Below, piece after piece: positions 36,333-47,876 of a stretch of 64,000 nucleotides of DNA. The notes under the pieces are model-generated. The model had not been told where the DNA came from. It saw nothing but the letters and a program-made list of their open reading frames with translations, and ran no database searches. The position numbers were made by a program, and so were the translations under genes. The DNA lies in the NCBI RefSeq assembly GCF_021391495.1, contig NZ_CP090063.1, positions 1,364,001-1,428,000 of the forward strand. The letters run 5' to 3'. This DNA comes from Amycolatopsis acidiphila. Its GTDB lineage: Bacteria; Actinomycetota; Actinomycetes; Mycobacteriales; Pseudonocardiaceae. How positions within the stretch are numbered: position 1 is the first letter of the stretch; each line of letters begins with the position of its first letter.

Positions 36333-37757
36333 TTGTCCGAAAGAACGCTGTCCACGAACGCTCCGGCGCTCACCGGCCGGACCGCCCGGTCGTTCCGGCC
36401 GGGCATGGTCCTCGCCATCCTGCTCACCTGTCAGCTGATGATCATCCTCGACGCGACGGTGATGAACGTCGCGCTGCCGCGCATCCAGGCGGATCTCCAC
36501 TTCAGCGCGACCTCCCTGTCGTGGGTGATCAACGCGTACACCCTGGTCTTCGGCGGCCTGCTGCTGCTCGGCGGCCGCACCGGCGACCTGTTCGGCCGCC
36601 GTCGCGTGTTCATCGGCGGCCTGACCCTGTTCACCCTCGCCTCGCTGGCCGGCGGCTTCGCCGACTCCGCCACCTGGCTGCTCGTCGCCCGCATCGTGCA
36701 GGGCCTCGGCGCCGCGGCCGCAGGGCCCAGCACGCTCGCCCTGCTCACCACCACGTTCACCGAGCCCAAGGCACGCCTGCGCGCGCTCGCCCTGTTCTCG
36801 GCCATGTCCAGTGCGGGCTTCGCCGTGGGGCTCATCCTCGGCGGGCTGCTCACCGAATGGCTGTCCTGGCGCTGGGTGCTGTTCATCAACGTGCCGTTCG
36901 GCATCGCGGCGGTCGTCTTCGCCACCCGCCATCTGTGGGAACCCGAACGTCACCCGGCCCGCCTCGACCTGCCCGGCGCCGTCACGGCGACCGGTGGCGT
37001 CGCGGCCGTCGTCTACGGTTTCATCCGGGCCGCGAGCGACGGCTGGGGCGACGGCATCACGCTGATCTCGCTGGCCGTGGGCATCTTCCTGCTCCTGGCG
37101 TTCTTCGCGATCGAGGTTCGCACCGACCAGCCGCTGCTGCCCCTTCGCCTGCTCGCCGACCGCAACCGGGCGGCCGCGTACGCGAACTTCTTCCTCGGGC
37201 CGATGGCCGGTATGTCGATGTTCTTCTTCCTCAGCCAGTACCTGCAGGAGGTGCACGGCTACGGCGCACTGGGCACCGGGTTCGCGTTCCTGCCGATGGC
37301 GCTGCTGGTGTTCGGCACCAGCAGGCTGATCCCCCGGCTGCTGCCCCGGTTCGGGCCGAAGCCGGTCGCGCTGATCGGCACCGCGCTGATGACGTCCGGA
37401 CTGGCGCTGCTGACGCAGTTGTCCAGTGACAGCGGCTACTTCCCGCTGCTGCTGGTGCCGATGGTGCTGATGGGCCTCGGCATGGGCCTGGCGTTCTCGC
37501 CGCTCAACGTGATCATCATGGCGACCGTGCCGGCACGCGACGCCGGCGCCGCCGGTGGCGTGCTGCAGACCATGCAGCAGATCGGCGCGACCCTCGGCCT
37601 GGCGATCCTCGTCACGGTGTTCGGCAGCACGACGCGGCACGCGACCGGGTCCCCGCACGAGGTGCTGGTCACGGGCATGACGCACGCGTTCGTCGTCTCC
37701 GTGGTGATCGCGGCACTCACGTTCGTCGTCGCGCTGACCTTCCGCCGCGCCCGATAA
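36333..37757 (+). CDS. MFS drug exporter (DHA2, 14-helix type)
   Basis: About 474 residues. Family motifs: LDATVMNVALPRIQADLHFS in helix 1, GGRTGDLFGRRRVFIGGLTL (motif A) and the antiporter motif region in helix 5 (GFAVGLILGGLLTEWLSWRW). The set is typical of EmrB/QacA-like proton-drug antiporters. A TTG at 36333 has GGAG 6 nt upstream, whereas the ATG at 36321 has no ribosome site, so TTG is preferred. Control by the divergent TetR protein is expected. Confidence 0.9.
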   Translation: MSERTLSTNAPALTGRTARSFRPGMVLAILLTCQLMIILDATVMNVALPRIQADLHFSATSLSWVINAYTLVFGGLLLLGGRTGDLFGRRRVFIGGLTLFTLASLAGGFADSATWLLVARIVQGLGAAAAGPSTLALLTTTFTEPKARLRALALFSAMSSAGFAVGLILGGLLTEWLSWRWVLFINVPFGIAAVVFATRHLWEPERHPARLDLPGAVTATGGVAAVVYGFIRAASDGWGDGITLISLAVGIFLLLAFFAIEVRTDQPLLPLRLLADRNRAAAYANFFLGPMAGMSMFFFLSQYLQEVHGYGALGTGFAFLPMALLVFGTSRLIPRLLPRFGPKPVALIGTALMTSGLALLTQLSSDSGYFPLLLVPMVLMGLGMGLAFSPLNVIIMATVPARDAGAAGGVLQTMQQIGATLGLAILVTVFGSTTRHATGSPHEVLVTGMTHAFVVSVVIAALTFVVALTFRRAR

Positions 37758-37767
37758 TGTGGGCGGC

Positions 37768-38058
37768 GTGCCCCGCCGCAACAAGCCGGACCGTGGCCGT
37801 CCCGTCGAGCTCGGGGCGGCCATGGGCTGGGCGCGCGCCGAGTCGGGGCCGGACGGCGACTGGCTTGTGCGCACCGTGCCGGGAGCGCAGGCGACGAAGG
37901 TCTACCGCTGCCCGGGCTGCGACCAGGAGATCCACACCGGTGTCGCGCACGTCGTCGCCTGGCCCGCGGACGAGAGCGGTTCGGTGGCCGACCGGCGGCA
38001 CTGGCACCGGGCGTGCTGGCAGGCCCGCGCCCGGCGCCGCCCGACGCGCCGCCGTTAG
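37768..38058 (+). CDS. small basic protein with CxxC, possible zinc site
   Basis: 96 residues from the second GTG (MPRRNKPDRGRP). Basic at both ends, with VYRCPGCDQEIHTGVAHVVA and RRHWHRACW in the middle, so Cys-x-x-Cys plus His and a further Cys could bind zinc. Related proteins in actinobacteria are often labelled ATP/GTP-binding, but no P-loop is visible here. It starts 10 nt after the pump gene and overlaps the convergent GNAT gene by 4 nt. Confidence 0.68.
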   Translation: MPRRNKPDRGRPVELGAAMGWARAESGPDGDWLVRTVPGAQATKVYRCPGCDQEIHTGVAHVVAWPADESGSVADRRHWHRACWQARARRRPTRRR

Positions 38059-38564
38059 TCCCGCCGGAAGTGCCGGCTGAGCGCACCGTCGTGGATGGTC
38101 TCCAGATAGGTCTGGAAGCCCAGCCGCTTGGCGACGTTCAGCGACGGCTGGTTCTGCACGCTCACGCTGATCTGCACCGGGTACTGGGGCAGCGTCCGGT
38201 CCGCCCAGGCGATCACCGCCGTGGCCATCTCGGTCGCGTAGCCCCTGCCCCAGACCTCGGGCAGGAACCGGTAGTAGAGGTTGAGGACCAGGTCGGTGCT
38301 GAACTTCCGCAGCTGCAACCCCCCGACGCCGACGATCTGCTCGCCGGGAAGTTCCCGGACCGGGAGGTAGCAGAACCCGTCGTGGTCCCAGTCCCGCAGC
38401 CAGGAGTCGAACTTGGCCTCGCCCTCGGCGGCGTCCGGCGGTTCGGGGTGGTAGCGGTTCGTCCGCGGGTCGGTCTGGATGCGCACCACCGCTTCCCGGT
38501 CGGCCTCGGTCAGCCGGCGCAGCAGGAGCCGCTCGGTGCGGATGTCGGCGAACTCGACGGTCAC
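38055..38564 (-). CDS. GNAT-family N-acetyltransferase (RimJ/RimL-like)
   Basis: 169 residues. The opening IRTERLLLRRLTEADREAVV is typical of RimJ/RimL-type acetyltransferases, and the acetyl-CoA strand and loop lie near LNLYYRFLPEVWGRGYATEM, with the R/Q-x-x-G-x-A pattern as WGRGYATE. The later NQPSLNVAKRLGF is the usual final motif. Acceptor unknown (protein N-terminus, amino acid or drug). Confidence 0.87.
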   Translation of the reverse strand: MTVEFADIRTERLLLRRLTEADREAVVRIQTDPRTNRYHPEPPDAAEGEAKFDSWLRDWDHDGFCYLPVRELPGEQIVGVGGLQLRKFSTDLVLNLYYRFLPEVWGRGYATEMATAVIAWADRTLPQYPVQISVSVQNQPSLNVAKRLGFQTYLETIHDGALSRHFRRD

Positions 38565-38604
38565 CCCGAGACGCTAGCGCGGAAGTCCGACACAATCTGC
38601 TCTC

Positions 38605-39342
38605 ATGGCCGATCTCCCCTTGCTCCTGCTGCACGCGTTCCCCGTCGATGCCCGCATGTGGAACCGGGTGCGCGAACCGCTGGCCGCCCGCGCCCGGCTG
38701 ATCACGCCCGATCAGCGGGGCCTCGGCCGCACGCGGCTACCGGACACCGATCGCGCGCCGAGCCTGGAGGACGCCGCGCGTGACGTCGTCGCGCTGCTGG
38801 ACCGGCTCGAGCTCGACAAGGTCGTCCTCGGCGGCTGTTCGATGGGCGGCTACGTGACGATGGCCGTGCTCCGGCTCGCCCCGGAGCGGGTCGGCGGGCT
38901 GGTGCTGATCGACACCAAGGCAACGGCGGACACCCCGGAAGCCGCGGAGAACCGCGAGCGCGTGGCGGCGCGGGCCGAGGCCGAGGGCGTCTCGGGCTGG
39001 CTCGCCGAGTCGATGCTGCCGAACCTGCTGGCGCCGTCGACACCGCCCGACATCGTCGAGACGACGCGCGAGCTGATCGACTCGCAGCCCCCGTCCGGCG
39101 TGGCGTGGGCGGCGCGGGCGATGGCGGCCCGGCCCGACTCGACGGACGTGCTCGCGGCCGCCGACGTGCCCGCGCTGGTCGTGGTGGGGGAGGAGGACGG
39201 GCTGACCCCGCCGGAGGCCGCGACCGCGATGGCGGCCGCGCTGCCGAAGTCCGAGTTGGTCGTGCTGCCCGGCACCGGGCATCTCACGCCGCTGGAAGCG
39301 CCGGCCGCGCTGACCGAGGCGATCCTGGGCTGGTGGCGTTAG
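38605..39342 (+). CDS. alpha/beta hydrolase
   Basis: 245 residues. Nucleophile elbow GGCSMGGYV with the catalytic Ser, oxyanion region LLLHAFPVDARMWNRV, acid in VVVGEEDGLTPPEAA and catalytic His in VLPGTGHLTPLEAP. Fold complete; no signal peptide. The closest well-known relatives are small esterases and lactonases of the PcaD type. No partner gene indicates a substrate. Confidence 0.88.
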   Translation: MADLPLLLLHAFPVDARMWNRVREPLAARARLITPDQRGLGRTRLPDTDRAPSLEDAARDVVALLDRLELDKVVLGGCSMGGYVTMAVLRLAPERVGGLVLIDTKATADTPEAAENRERVAARAEAEGVSGWLAESMLPNLLAPSTPPDIVETTRELIDSQPPSGVAWAARAMAARPDSTDVLAAADVPALVVVGEEDGLTPPEAATAMAAALPKSELVVLPGTGHLTPLEAPAALTEAILGWWR

Positions 39343-39351
39343 TCCGGCCAC

Positions 39352-40161
39352 TCAGCGGAGGTACGCGTCCCTCGCCTTCCGCGCCTCCGCGAGCCGTTCC
39401 GGGAAGCGCCGCGCGATCAGGAAGCGCCAGCACACCCCGAAAAGCTCCCGCAGCTCGAGGTACGGCCGCAGCCCCTCGACGTCACCCGGGTAGGCGGCGA
39501 GGGCCGCCTCGCCGTCGAGCCGGGCAGAGCGCGCCAGACACGCGAGATCCCACGCGTGCGGACCGCGCCAGGTGTCCTCGAAGTCGAGCCAACGAGGACC
39601 GTCGTCGGTCAGCACGAGGTTTCCGCCGTGCGCGTCCCCGTGCAGCGGCTGCACCGGCAGGTCGGGCAGCGCGGCCACGACACGTCCGGCCGCCTCGCGC
39701 AGCCGGTCGTCGCCGATGAGGTCCAACATCCGGCCCAGGTCGCCGACTGGCCCGCTGTCGCCGAAGTCGCCCGGGAACTCGCGCAGCGCGGCGTGCAGCT
39801 CGCCGAGCAGCGAGCCCACTTCGGCGGGCGCGAAGACGTGCCCGGGGTCGAGACGTGTGAAACGCCACAGTGTCACCGGAAGGCCGTTCGCGAGGTGCGG
39901 ACCGGGGGCTTCGAACGGCGGAATGACCGGTGCGTCCCGCTCCGCCAGGAACGCCGACAATGCGACGTCACGTGCCATCCAGGCCTCGATCCGCGGGCGC
40001 AGGAGCAGCGTCGTCGCAGGCACCCTCGCCACCACCGGACCCAGTCTGACCAGCACGTTCGATCGCTGTGCGAGCACTTGCGGGGACTCGGTGGGCAGTC
40101 CGAGCCGGTGGCCGACCTCGATCGCCGCGTCAAGGGCGGAGGCCGAGAAGCCGTCTACCAT
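39352..40161 (-). CDS. aminoglycoside-phosphotransferase-family kinase
   Basis: 269 residues. The kinase core is read in PLHGDAHGGNLVLTDDGPRW (Brenner motif with catalytic Asp) and WLDFEDTWRGPHAWDLACLA (metal-binding Asp). The N-lobe is less typical. Proteins of this family phosphorylate aminoglycosides, choline, sugars or other small molecules; resistance is not implied. The gene is divergent from ctaD across 112 nt. Confidence 0.83.
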   Translation of the reverse strand: MVDGFSASALDAAIEVGHRLGLPTESPQVLAQRSNVLVRLGPVVARVPATTLLLRPRIEAWMARDVALSAFLAERDAPVIPPFEAPGPHLANGLPVTLWRFTRLDPGHVFAPAEVGSLLGELHAALREFPGDFGDSGPVGDLGRMLDLIGDDRLREAAGRVVAALPDLPVQPLHGDAHGGNLVLTDDGPRWLDFEDTWRGPHAWDLACLARSARLDGEAALAAYPGDVEGLRPYLELRELFGVCWRFLIARRFPERLAEARKARDAYLR

Positions 40162-40273
40162 CGCGTGATCTTCCCAGCCGGTGCGCAGTGCTGTCGGTCG
40201 CGGGGGATACGATCCGATCGGCTGCCGAGGCGGCCGCAGTCAGACACCGAGGTTGAAAGTCTTGGAGGCAGGA

Positions 40274-42055
40274 GTGACAGCCGTAGCCCCGCAGCCGATC
40301 GCTACGCGGCCGTATCCGGCGCGAGAGGCGGCCAAGGGTTCGTTCCTGCTGCGGTTGTTCCGCACGACGGACCACAAGCAGATCGGGATCATGTACCTGG
40401 TCACGTCGTTCGCCTTCTTCATGGTCGGCGGCGCGATGGCGATGCTGATCCGCACGGAGCTGGCCCGGCCAGGGCAGCAGTTCCTCTCGAACGAGCAGTA
40501 CAACCAGCTGTTCACCATGCACGGCACGATCATGTTGCTGCTGTACGCCACCCCGATCCTGTTCGGGTTCGCGAACTTCGTCATGCCGCTGCAGATCGGC
40601 TCGCCCGACGTGGCGTTCCCGCGGCTGAACGCGTTCTCGTACTGGCTGTACCTGTTCGGCGGCATCATCGTGGTGTCGGGCTTCCTGACCCCGGGCGGCG
40701 CCGCCGACTTCGGCTGGTTCGCCTACACCCCGCTGTCCGACGCGATCCACTCGCCCGGCGTGGGCGCCGACATGTGGATCGCCGGGCTGGTCGTGTCCGG
40801 TCTGGGCACCATCCTCGGCGGCGTCAACATGGTCACCACGATCGTGTGCCTGCGCGCGCCCGGCATGACGATGTACCGGATGCCGATCTTCACCTGGAAC
40901 ATCCTGATCACGTCGATCCTGGTGCTGCTCGCGTTCCCGATCCTGACCGCCGCGCTGATGGGCCTGCTCGCCGACCGGCACATAGGTGCGCACATCTTCG
41001 ACCCCGCCAACGGTGGGGTGATCCTGTGGCAACACCTGTTCTGGTTCTTCGGCCATCCCGAGGTCTACATCGTCGCGCTACCGTTCTTCGGCATCGTGTC
41101 CGAGATCTTCCCGGTGTTCTCGCGCAAGCCGGTCTTCGGGTACAAGGGCCTGGTCTGGGCGACGCTGGGCATCGCGGCGCTGTCGGTCGCGGTGTGGGCG
41201 CACCACATGTACGCCACCGGCGCGGTGCTGCTGCCCTTCTTCTCCTTCATGACCTTCCTGATCGCGGTGCCGACCGGCGTCAAGTTCTTCAACTGGATCG
41301 GCACCATGTGGAAGGGGCACATCACCTTCGAGACGCCGATGATCTTCTCGATCGGCTTCCTGGTGACGTTCCTCTTCGGTGGCCTCACCGGCATCCTGCT
41401 GGCCGCGCCCGCGATCGACTTCCACGTGTCGGACAGCTACTTCGTGGTGGCGCACTTCCACTACGTGCTCTACGGCACGATCGTGTTCGCGACCTTCGCC
41501 GGGATCTACTTCTGGTTCCCGAAGATCACCGGCCGAATGATGGACGAGAAGCTGGGCAAGCTGCACTTCTGGACCACGTTCATCGGCTTCCACACCACGT
41601 TCCTGGTGCAGCACTGGCTGGGCGCCGAAGGCATGCCCCGCCGCTACGCCGACTACCTCGCCACCGACGGGTTCACCACGCTGAACACGATCTCGACGAT
41701 CGGCGCCTACATCCTGGGCGCGTCGACGCTGCCGTTCATCTACAACGTGTTCAAGAGCTACCGCTACGGCGAGCTGGTCACGGTGGACGACCCGTGGGGC
41801 TACGGCAACTCGCTCGAATGGGCCACCAGCTGCCCGCCGCCGCGGCACAACTTCACCGAGCTGCCCCGGATCCGGTCCGAGCGCCCGGCGTTCGAGCTGC
41901 ACTACCCGCACATGGTGGAGCGGCTGCACAGTGAAGGGGAGATCTCCTTCACCGGCAAGCCGAAGACGCACGGCGAGCAGAAGGCCCCGTCCCAGCTGCT
42001 GACCGACGCCGCCATCCCCGGCACACACGACAAGGACAACGCGTCCGAGCAGTGA
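40274..42055 (+). CDS. ctaD: cytochrome c oxidase subunit I
   Basis: 593 residues from the GTG at 40274 (GGAGG 5 nt upstream). Twelve-helix heme-copper oxidase core: first heme ligand in [20 protein letters not shown], CuB and cross-link region in [25 protein letters not shown] for the His pair, and [10 protein letters not shown] for the two hemes. It is the catalytic subunit that reduces oxygen and pumps protons, in actinobacteria within a bc1-aa3 supercomplex. The other ctaCEF genes are not in the window, and solitary ctaD is normal in this group. serB follows it, as in mycobacteria. Confidence 0.96.
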   Translation: MTAVAPQPIATRPYPAREAAKGSFLLRLFRTTDHKQIGIMYLVTSFAFFMVGGAMAMLIRTELARPGQQFLSNEQYNQLFTMHGTIMLLLYATPILFGFANFVMPLQIGSPDVAFPRLNAFSYWLYLFGGIIVVSGFLTPGGAADFGWFAYTPLSDAIHSPGVGADMWIAGLVVSGLGTILGGVNMVTTIVCLRAPGMTMYRMPIFTWNILITSILVLLAFPILTAALMGLLADRHIGAHIFDPANGGVILWQHLFWFFGHPEVYIVALPFFGIVSEIFPVFSRKPVFGYKGLVWATLGIAALSVAVWAHHMYATGAVLLPFFSFMTFLIAVPTGVKFFNWIGTMWKGHITFETPMIFSIGFLVTFLFGGLTGILLAAPAIDFHVSDSYFVVAHFHYVLYGTIVFATFAGIYFWFPKITGRMMDEKLGKLHFWTTFIGFHTTFLVQHWLGAEGMPRRYADYLATDGFTTLNTISTIGAYILGASTLPFIYNVFKSYRYGELVTVDDPWGYGNSLEWATSCPPPRHNFTELPRIRSERPAFELHYPHMVERLHSEGEISFTGKPKTHGEQKAPSQLLTDAAIPGTHDKDNASEQ

Positions 42056-42087
42056 CCCGGTCTCCGATGCGGCGGCCCGGTGCGTGA

Positions 42088-44129
<2,042 letters not shown>

Positions 44130-44149
44130 CCGGGAACATCGGCTCCCGG
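44130..44149 (+). terminator. hairpin after the PTH2-like gene
   Basis: CCGGGA (44130-44135) and TCCCGG (44144-44149) pair perfectly around an 8-nt loop, immediately after the TGA at 44127-44129. No T-run follows. It may weakly separate serB and the PTH2-like gene from the OsmC gene. Confidence 0.4.
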
Positions 44150-44188
44150 CGCGTGGTTCTGCCGGTAGGAAGCGTGGAGGGAGCAGCC

Positions 44189-44590
44189 ATGGGGCTCGAG
44201 GTGCAGCGGGTCGGCGAGCACGAGTTCGTCGGACGCAACGAGCGCGGTGCCGAGGTTCGGCTGGGCCGTAAGGGGGCCGAGGGCGCGTTTTCGCCCGCGG
44301 AGCTGCTGCAGGTCGCCGCGGCGGGCTGCTCGGCCGTCACCGCCGAGAACCTGATCACCCGCCGTGTCGGGGAGGACGCGAAGTTCCGGGTGGACGTCAC
44401 GGCCGACCGGCGTGAAGGCGCTTCGGAGCTGGACGCCGTGCACCTCAAGTTCGACGTGGACGTCAGCGGGCTGGGTCAGGACGAGCGGGAAGCGCTTGCG
44501 CTCGCGGTCGACCGGGCCATCGACAAGCTCTGCACCGTGAGCCGGACCCTCAAGAAGGGCATTCCGGTGACCGAAGAGCTGCCGATCTGA
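44189..44590 (+). CDS. OsmC/Ohr-family peroxide resistance protein
   Basis: 133 residues. FSPAELLQVAAAGCSAVTAE holds the first reactive Cys, and the second is in DKLCTVSRTLKKG, the two-Cys pattern of OsmC/Ohr thiol peroxidases that reduce organic hydroperoxides. Length is typical (about 140). GGAGGGAG stands before the ATG. No MarR-type OhrR gene is adjacent, which favours an OsmC-like member over Ohr. Confidence 0.87.
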   Translation: MGLEVQRVGEHEFVGRNERGAEVRLGRKGAEGAFSPAELLQVAAAGCSAVTAENLITRRVGEDAKFRVDVTADRREGASELDAVHLKFDVDVSGLGQDEREALALAVDRAIDKLCTVSRTLKKGIPVTEELPI

Positions 44591-44623
44591 CCGCGACGCG
44601 CGGCGGGCCGGGCGACGAGCGGG

Positions 44624-44965
44624 CTAGTTGGTCCCGGCCTTCCAGACGACGTACGCCTCGTCGGCGTCGGTCGTCATCGCCTCGACGAACTTGTCGTTGT
44701 CGAAGCCGGGCAGGCTCTGCAGGCGCTCGATGAGGGCGTCGGCGGCCGGGTCACCGCTGGGCACGGCGGTGCCGTTGCCGTCGGCCCCGGCGAGCATCAG
44801 GAACACGTCCTCGTTCCAGGGACCCTCGGGGATCACTCTGACCACCACGGCGGACAGCTCCGCCCAGGTGACCGACTCCTCGCTCCCGTCGGCGAGCTGA
44901 CGGCGCACCCCGATGTCGTCGACACTGACCGAACGCGATTTCGCGTGGGGTGAGTCCTGAGACAC
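44624..44965 (-). CDS. conserved hypothetical protein
   Basis: 113 residues, acidic and soluble. VSVDDIGVRRQLADGSEESV resembles a short PH-like or sheet-forming start, and the end reads FDNDKFVEAMTTDADEAYVV. It has no Cys and no membrane segment. It is convergent with the OsmC gene and is followed upstream by dinG on the same strand. I do not recognise the family. Confidence 0.65.
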   Translation of the reverse strand: MSQDSPHAKSRSVSVDDIGVRRQLADGSEESVTWAELSAVVVRVIPEGPWNEDVFLMLAGADGNGTAVPSGDPAADALIERLQSLPGFDNDKFVEAMTTDADEAYVVWKAGTN

Positions 44966-45021
44966 GGTGCTCCTTACTCCCTTTACGTTCAGTTCACCGT
45001 AGCCCTGTCGCCGCCCCGCCC

Positions 45022-47070
45022 TCAGGCGGGGGCGGCGGCGTCCAGCCTGCGCAGCGCCGCCCGCGCCACCTCCGGGTCTGTCGTCGGCCAGAACGGCGGC
45101 AGCGAGGCCTTCAGGAAGTTCCCGTAGCGCGCCGTGGCCAGGCGCGAGTCCAGCACCGCCACGACACCCTTGTCCGCGACCGACCGGTGCAGCCGTCCGG
45201 TGCCCTGCGCGAGCAGCAGCGCCGCGTGCGTGGCCGCCACCGTGAGAAAACCGTTACCGCCACGGGCTTCGACCGCCCGCTGCCGCGCCGAGGACACCGG
45301 GTCGTCCGGGCGGGGGAACGGGATCCGGTCGACGATCACCAGTTGCAGCGACGGCCCCGGCACGTCCACGCCCTGCCACAGCGACAACGTGCCGAACAGG
45401 CAGGTCCGGGTGTCCTCGGCGAACTTGCGCACCAGCAGCGAGGTGCTGTCCTCGCCCTGGCACAGGATCGGATGCCGCACCCGGTCGCGTAGCTCTTCGG
45501 TCGCCTGCTTGGCCGCGCGCATCGACGAGAACAACCCCAGCGCCCGGCCGCCCGCGGCGTCGATCAGCTCCGCGATCTCGTCCAATGTGGACGGTTGGAG
45601 CCCGTCCCGGCCGGGCGGGGGCAGGTGCTTGGCGACGTAGAGGATCCCGTTGCGCCGGTGGTCGAACGGCGAGCCGACGTCCAGACCGGTCCACTTCAGC
45701 TCGTCGTCGTCCTTGGGCGGGGCCTTGTCCGTCGCCGTGCCGGGCGCCTTTTCCACCTTCGCCTGCGACGGCGGCAGGCCCCACTGGCGCGCGAGGGTGT
45801 CGAACGCGCCGCCGAGGGTCAGCGTCGCCGACGTCAGGACGGTCGTGGTCTCGCCGAAGACGCGCTCCCGCAACAGGCCCGCGACTGACAGGGGAGCGAC
45901 GTGCAGCGAGGGCGGGCGGTTGCTCATGCCGTAGCGGTCGGCCGAGAGCCAGACCACGTCGCGCTGATGGGCCGTGTCCTCGTCGAACGCCTCCAGCAGC
46001 CGGACCGCGGTGTCGTGCACCTCTTCCAGCTGGGAGCGGGCCAGCTTGCGCGCCGTCGCCTCGTCGACGTCCTCCTTGCGCTCGGACCCGAGCGCGGTGA
46101 TGCAGGCGTGCGCGCCGTCGCGGACCGCCGTCACGGCGCCCGCGAGCGGCTTCGGCAGCGTGTCCAGCCGGCCGGGCGAGAGGTCTTCGAGGATCATCGC
46201 GAGGCCCTCACCGGCTTCCTGCAACCGGTCCGCGATGTCGGCGTCGATCAGCTTGCCGCAGCGGCGCACCGCGATGGCCACCGCGGACGAGGTCAGCTCG
46301 CCGGTGGCCACGGAGGTCACCCTGTCGACCAGCTCGTGCGCCTCGTCGACGATCACCAGCTCGTGCTCCGGGAGCACCTGGTAGCCCTGCAGCGCGTCGA
46401 TCGCGAGCAGCGCGTGGTTGGTGACCACGACGTCGGCCCGCCCCGCCTCGGCCCTGGCCTGCTCCGCGAAGCAGTCGGTGCCGATCGGGCAGCGGGCGAC
46501 ACCCAGACATTCCTTGGCGGTGACGGAAACCTGCCGCCACGCCTGCTCCGTCACACCGGGCACCAGCTCGTCCCGGTCACCGGTCTCGGTGTCCGACGCC
46601 CATTCGCGCAGCCGCTGGACCTCCTTGCCCATGCGGGAAACCGCGAACGGGTCGAACAGGCCCGGGTCCTCGGGCTCCTCCGGGGCGCCGGAGTCCAGGC
46701 GGTGCAGGCACAGGTAGTTCCTTCGGCCCTTGAGGATCGCGAAGGTGGGCTCGCGGCCCAGCGGCTTCTTCAGCGCCTTCGCGAGCCTGGGCAGGTCCCG
46801 GTCGACCAGCTGGCGCTGCAGCGCGATGGTCGCCGTCGAGACGACGACCGTGGTGTCCTTGACGACCGCGTGCCGGAGGGCGGGCACCAGGTACGCCAGC
46901 GACTTGCCGGTGCCGGTGCCGGCCTGCACGGCGAGGTGCTCGCCGGTGCGCAGCGCCCGCCCGACGGCTTCGGCCATCTGGACCTGCCCGGGGCGCTCCG
47001 CGCCGCCGAGCGCCTCCACCGCGTGCGTGAGGAGCTCGTTGACACCGGGGAGATCAGTGGGGGACGGCAC
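45022..47070 (-). CDS. dinG: DinG-family iron-sulfur DNA helicase
   Basis: 682 residues, XPD/DinG-type superfamily 2 helicase moving 5' to 3'. Walker A AGTGTGKS at residues 50-57, DEAH box at 242-245. Four Cys at 121, 188, 194 and 200 lie between them (NYLCLHRL, KECLG, ARCPIG, TDCFAE), in the position of the 4Fe-4S cluster of this family. Later motifs include LFGTLSLWQGVDVPGPSLQL and AQGTGRLHRSVADKG. It unwinds damaged or structured DNA. The syntenic M. tuberculosis gene is Rv1329c. The nicotinate phosphoribosyltransferase gene that adjoins it there is 2.7 kb away here. Confidence 0.94.
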   Translation of the reverse strand: MPSPTDLPGVNELLTHAVEALGGAERPGQVQMAEAVGRALRTGEHLAVQAGTGTGKSLAYLVPALRHAVVKDTTVVVSTATIALQRQLVDRDLPRLAKALKKPLGREPTFAILKGRRNYLCLHRLDSGAPEEPEDPGLFDPFAVSRMGKEVQRLREWASDTETGDRDELVPGVTEQAWRQVSVTAKECLGVARCPIGTDCFAEQARAEAGRADVVVTNHALLAIDALQGYQVLPEHELVIVDEAHELVDRVTSVATGELTSSAVAIAVRRCGKLIDADIADRLQEAGEGLAMILEDLSPGRLDTLPKPLAGAVTAVRDGAHACITALGSERKEDVDEATARKLARSQLEEVHDTAVRLLEAFDEDTAHQRDVVWLSADRYGMSNRPPSLHVAPLSVAGLLRERVFGETTTVLTSATLTLGGAFDTLARQWGLPPSQAKVEKAPGTATDKAPPKDDDELKWTGLDVGSPFDHRRNGILYVAKHLPPPGRDGLQPSTLDEIAELIDAAGGRALGLFSSMRAAKQATEELRDRVRHPILCQGEDSTSLLVRKFAEDTRTCLFGTLSLWQGVDVPGPSLQLVIVDRIPFPRPDDPVSSARQRAVEARGGNGFLTVAATHAALLLAQGTGRLHRSVADKGVVAVLDSRLATARYGNFLKASLPPFWPTTDPEVARAALRRLDAAAPA

Positions 47071-47105
47071 GAGAACAAACGGTACCGGCCCCCACCGTCA
47101 GGAAC

Positions 47106-47690
47106 TCAGCGCGCCGCGCGCTTTCCGGTCAGCGCCCAGGCCGCGGGCAGGAGGCCGGCGGCCAGCACGATCTTGATCGCGTCACCGGCCAGGAACGGCT
47201 CGACCCCCTTCTGCAGCGCGGTGCCCAGGTCCAGCGAAGCCGCGGCCATCAGCCACGGCACGCCGAACGCGTAGATCACCAGGTTGCCCAGCACCATCGT
47301 GCCCGCGGTGCGCAGCGGCGTGCGGTCGCCCCCACGCCCGGCGAGCGCGCCCACCAGGGTGCCGGCGAACACGAACCCGACGATGTAGCCGGCGCTCGCG
47401 CCGGACAGGCCCGCGCTGCCGTCCTGGAACCACGGCACCCCGGCCGCGCCCGCGAGCAGGTAGAGCACCATCGACGCGGCGCCGCGCCGCCAGCCGAGCG
47501 CCGCGCCGACGAGCAGGGCGGCGAAGGTCTGGCCGGTCAGCGGCACCGGGCTGCCCGGTATGGGCACCGCGACCTGCGCGGCGAGCCCGGTCAGGCCCGC
47601 GCCGGCGGCGACGAGCGCGATGTCGCGGGCGAGGGCGCCGGGCACCAGGTCGGCGAGGACGGCCCGGCGGGCGATGGGCAGGGAAGACAC
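47106..47690 (-). CDS. bioY: biotin transporter substrate-binding component BioY
   Basis: 194 residues from the GTG at 47690 (CGGAGG at about 6 nt). Six membrane helices; VPIPGSPVPLTGQTFAALLV and GAALGWRRGAASMVLYLLAG are the BioY signature, followed by GYIVGFVFAGTLVG. It binds biotin as the S component of an ECF importer. No bioM/bioN genes lie beside it, so it works alone or with a shared energising module. No known biotin-repressor site was recognised upstream. Confidence 0.93.
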   Translation of the reverse strand: MSSLPIARRAVLADLVPGALARDIALVAAGAGLTGLAAQVAVPIPGSPVPLTGQTFAALLVGAALGWRRGAASMVLYLLAGAAGVPWFQDGSAGLSGASAGYIVGFVFAGTLVGALAGRGGDRTPLRTAGTMVLGNLVIYAFGVPWLMAAASLDLGTALQKGVEPFLAGDAIKIVLAAGLLPAAWALTGKRAAR

Positions 47691-47876
47691 GAAAGACCTC
47701 CGGTGGAACTCGAGTCGGACGCGTTCGACGTTAATCGGGCGAAGGGGGGCAAAGCGTGTGAAGTCGCTTTCAGTACGGGCCACCCGACCGAGTGGTCCCG
47801 GCGTCCCCGGGTCGAGGTCCACGGCCGGGTGACCGATGTCGGAGGAGGACTACTGGCGGATCGAGAGGAGTTGCTG

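Noticed and set aside
37759..38058. ATP/GTP-binding label for the small protein after the MFS pump
   Set aside because: Relatives carry this name, but no P-loop or other nucleotide motif is visible, whereas a CxxC/His zinc-type site is.
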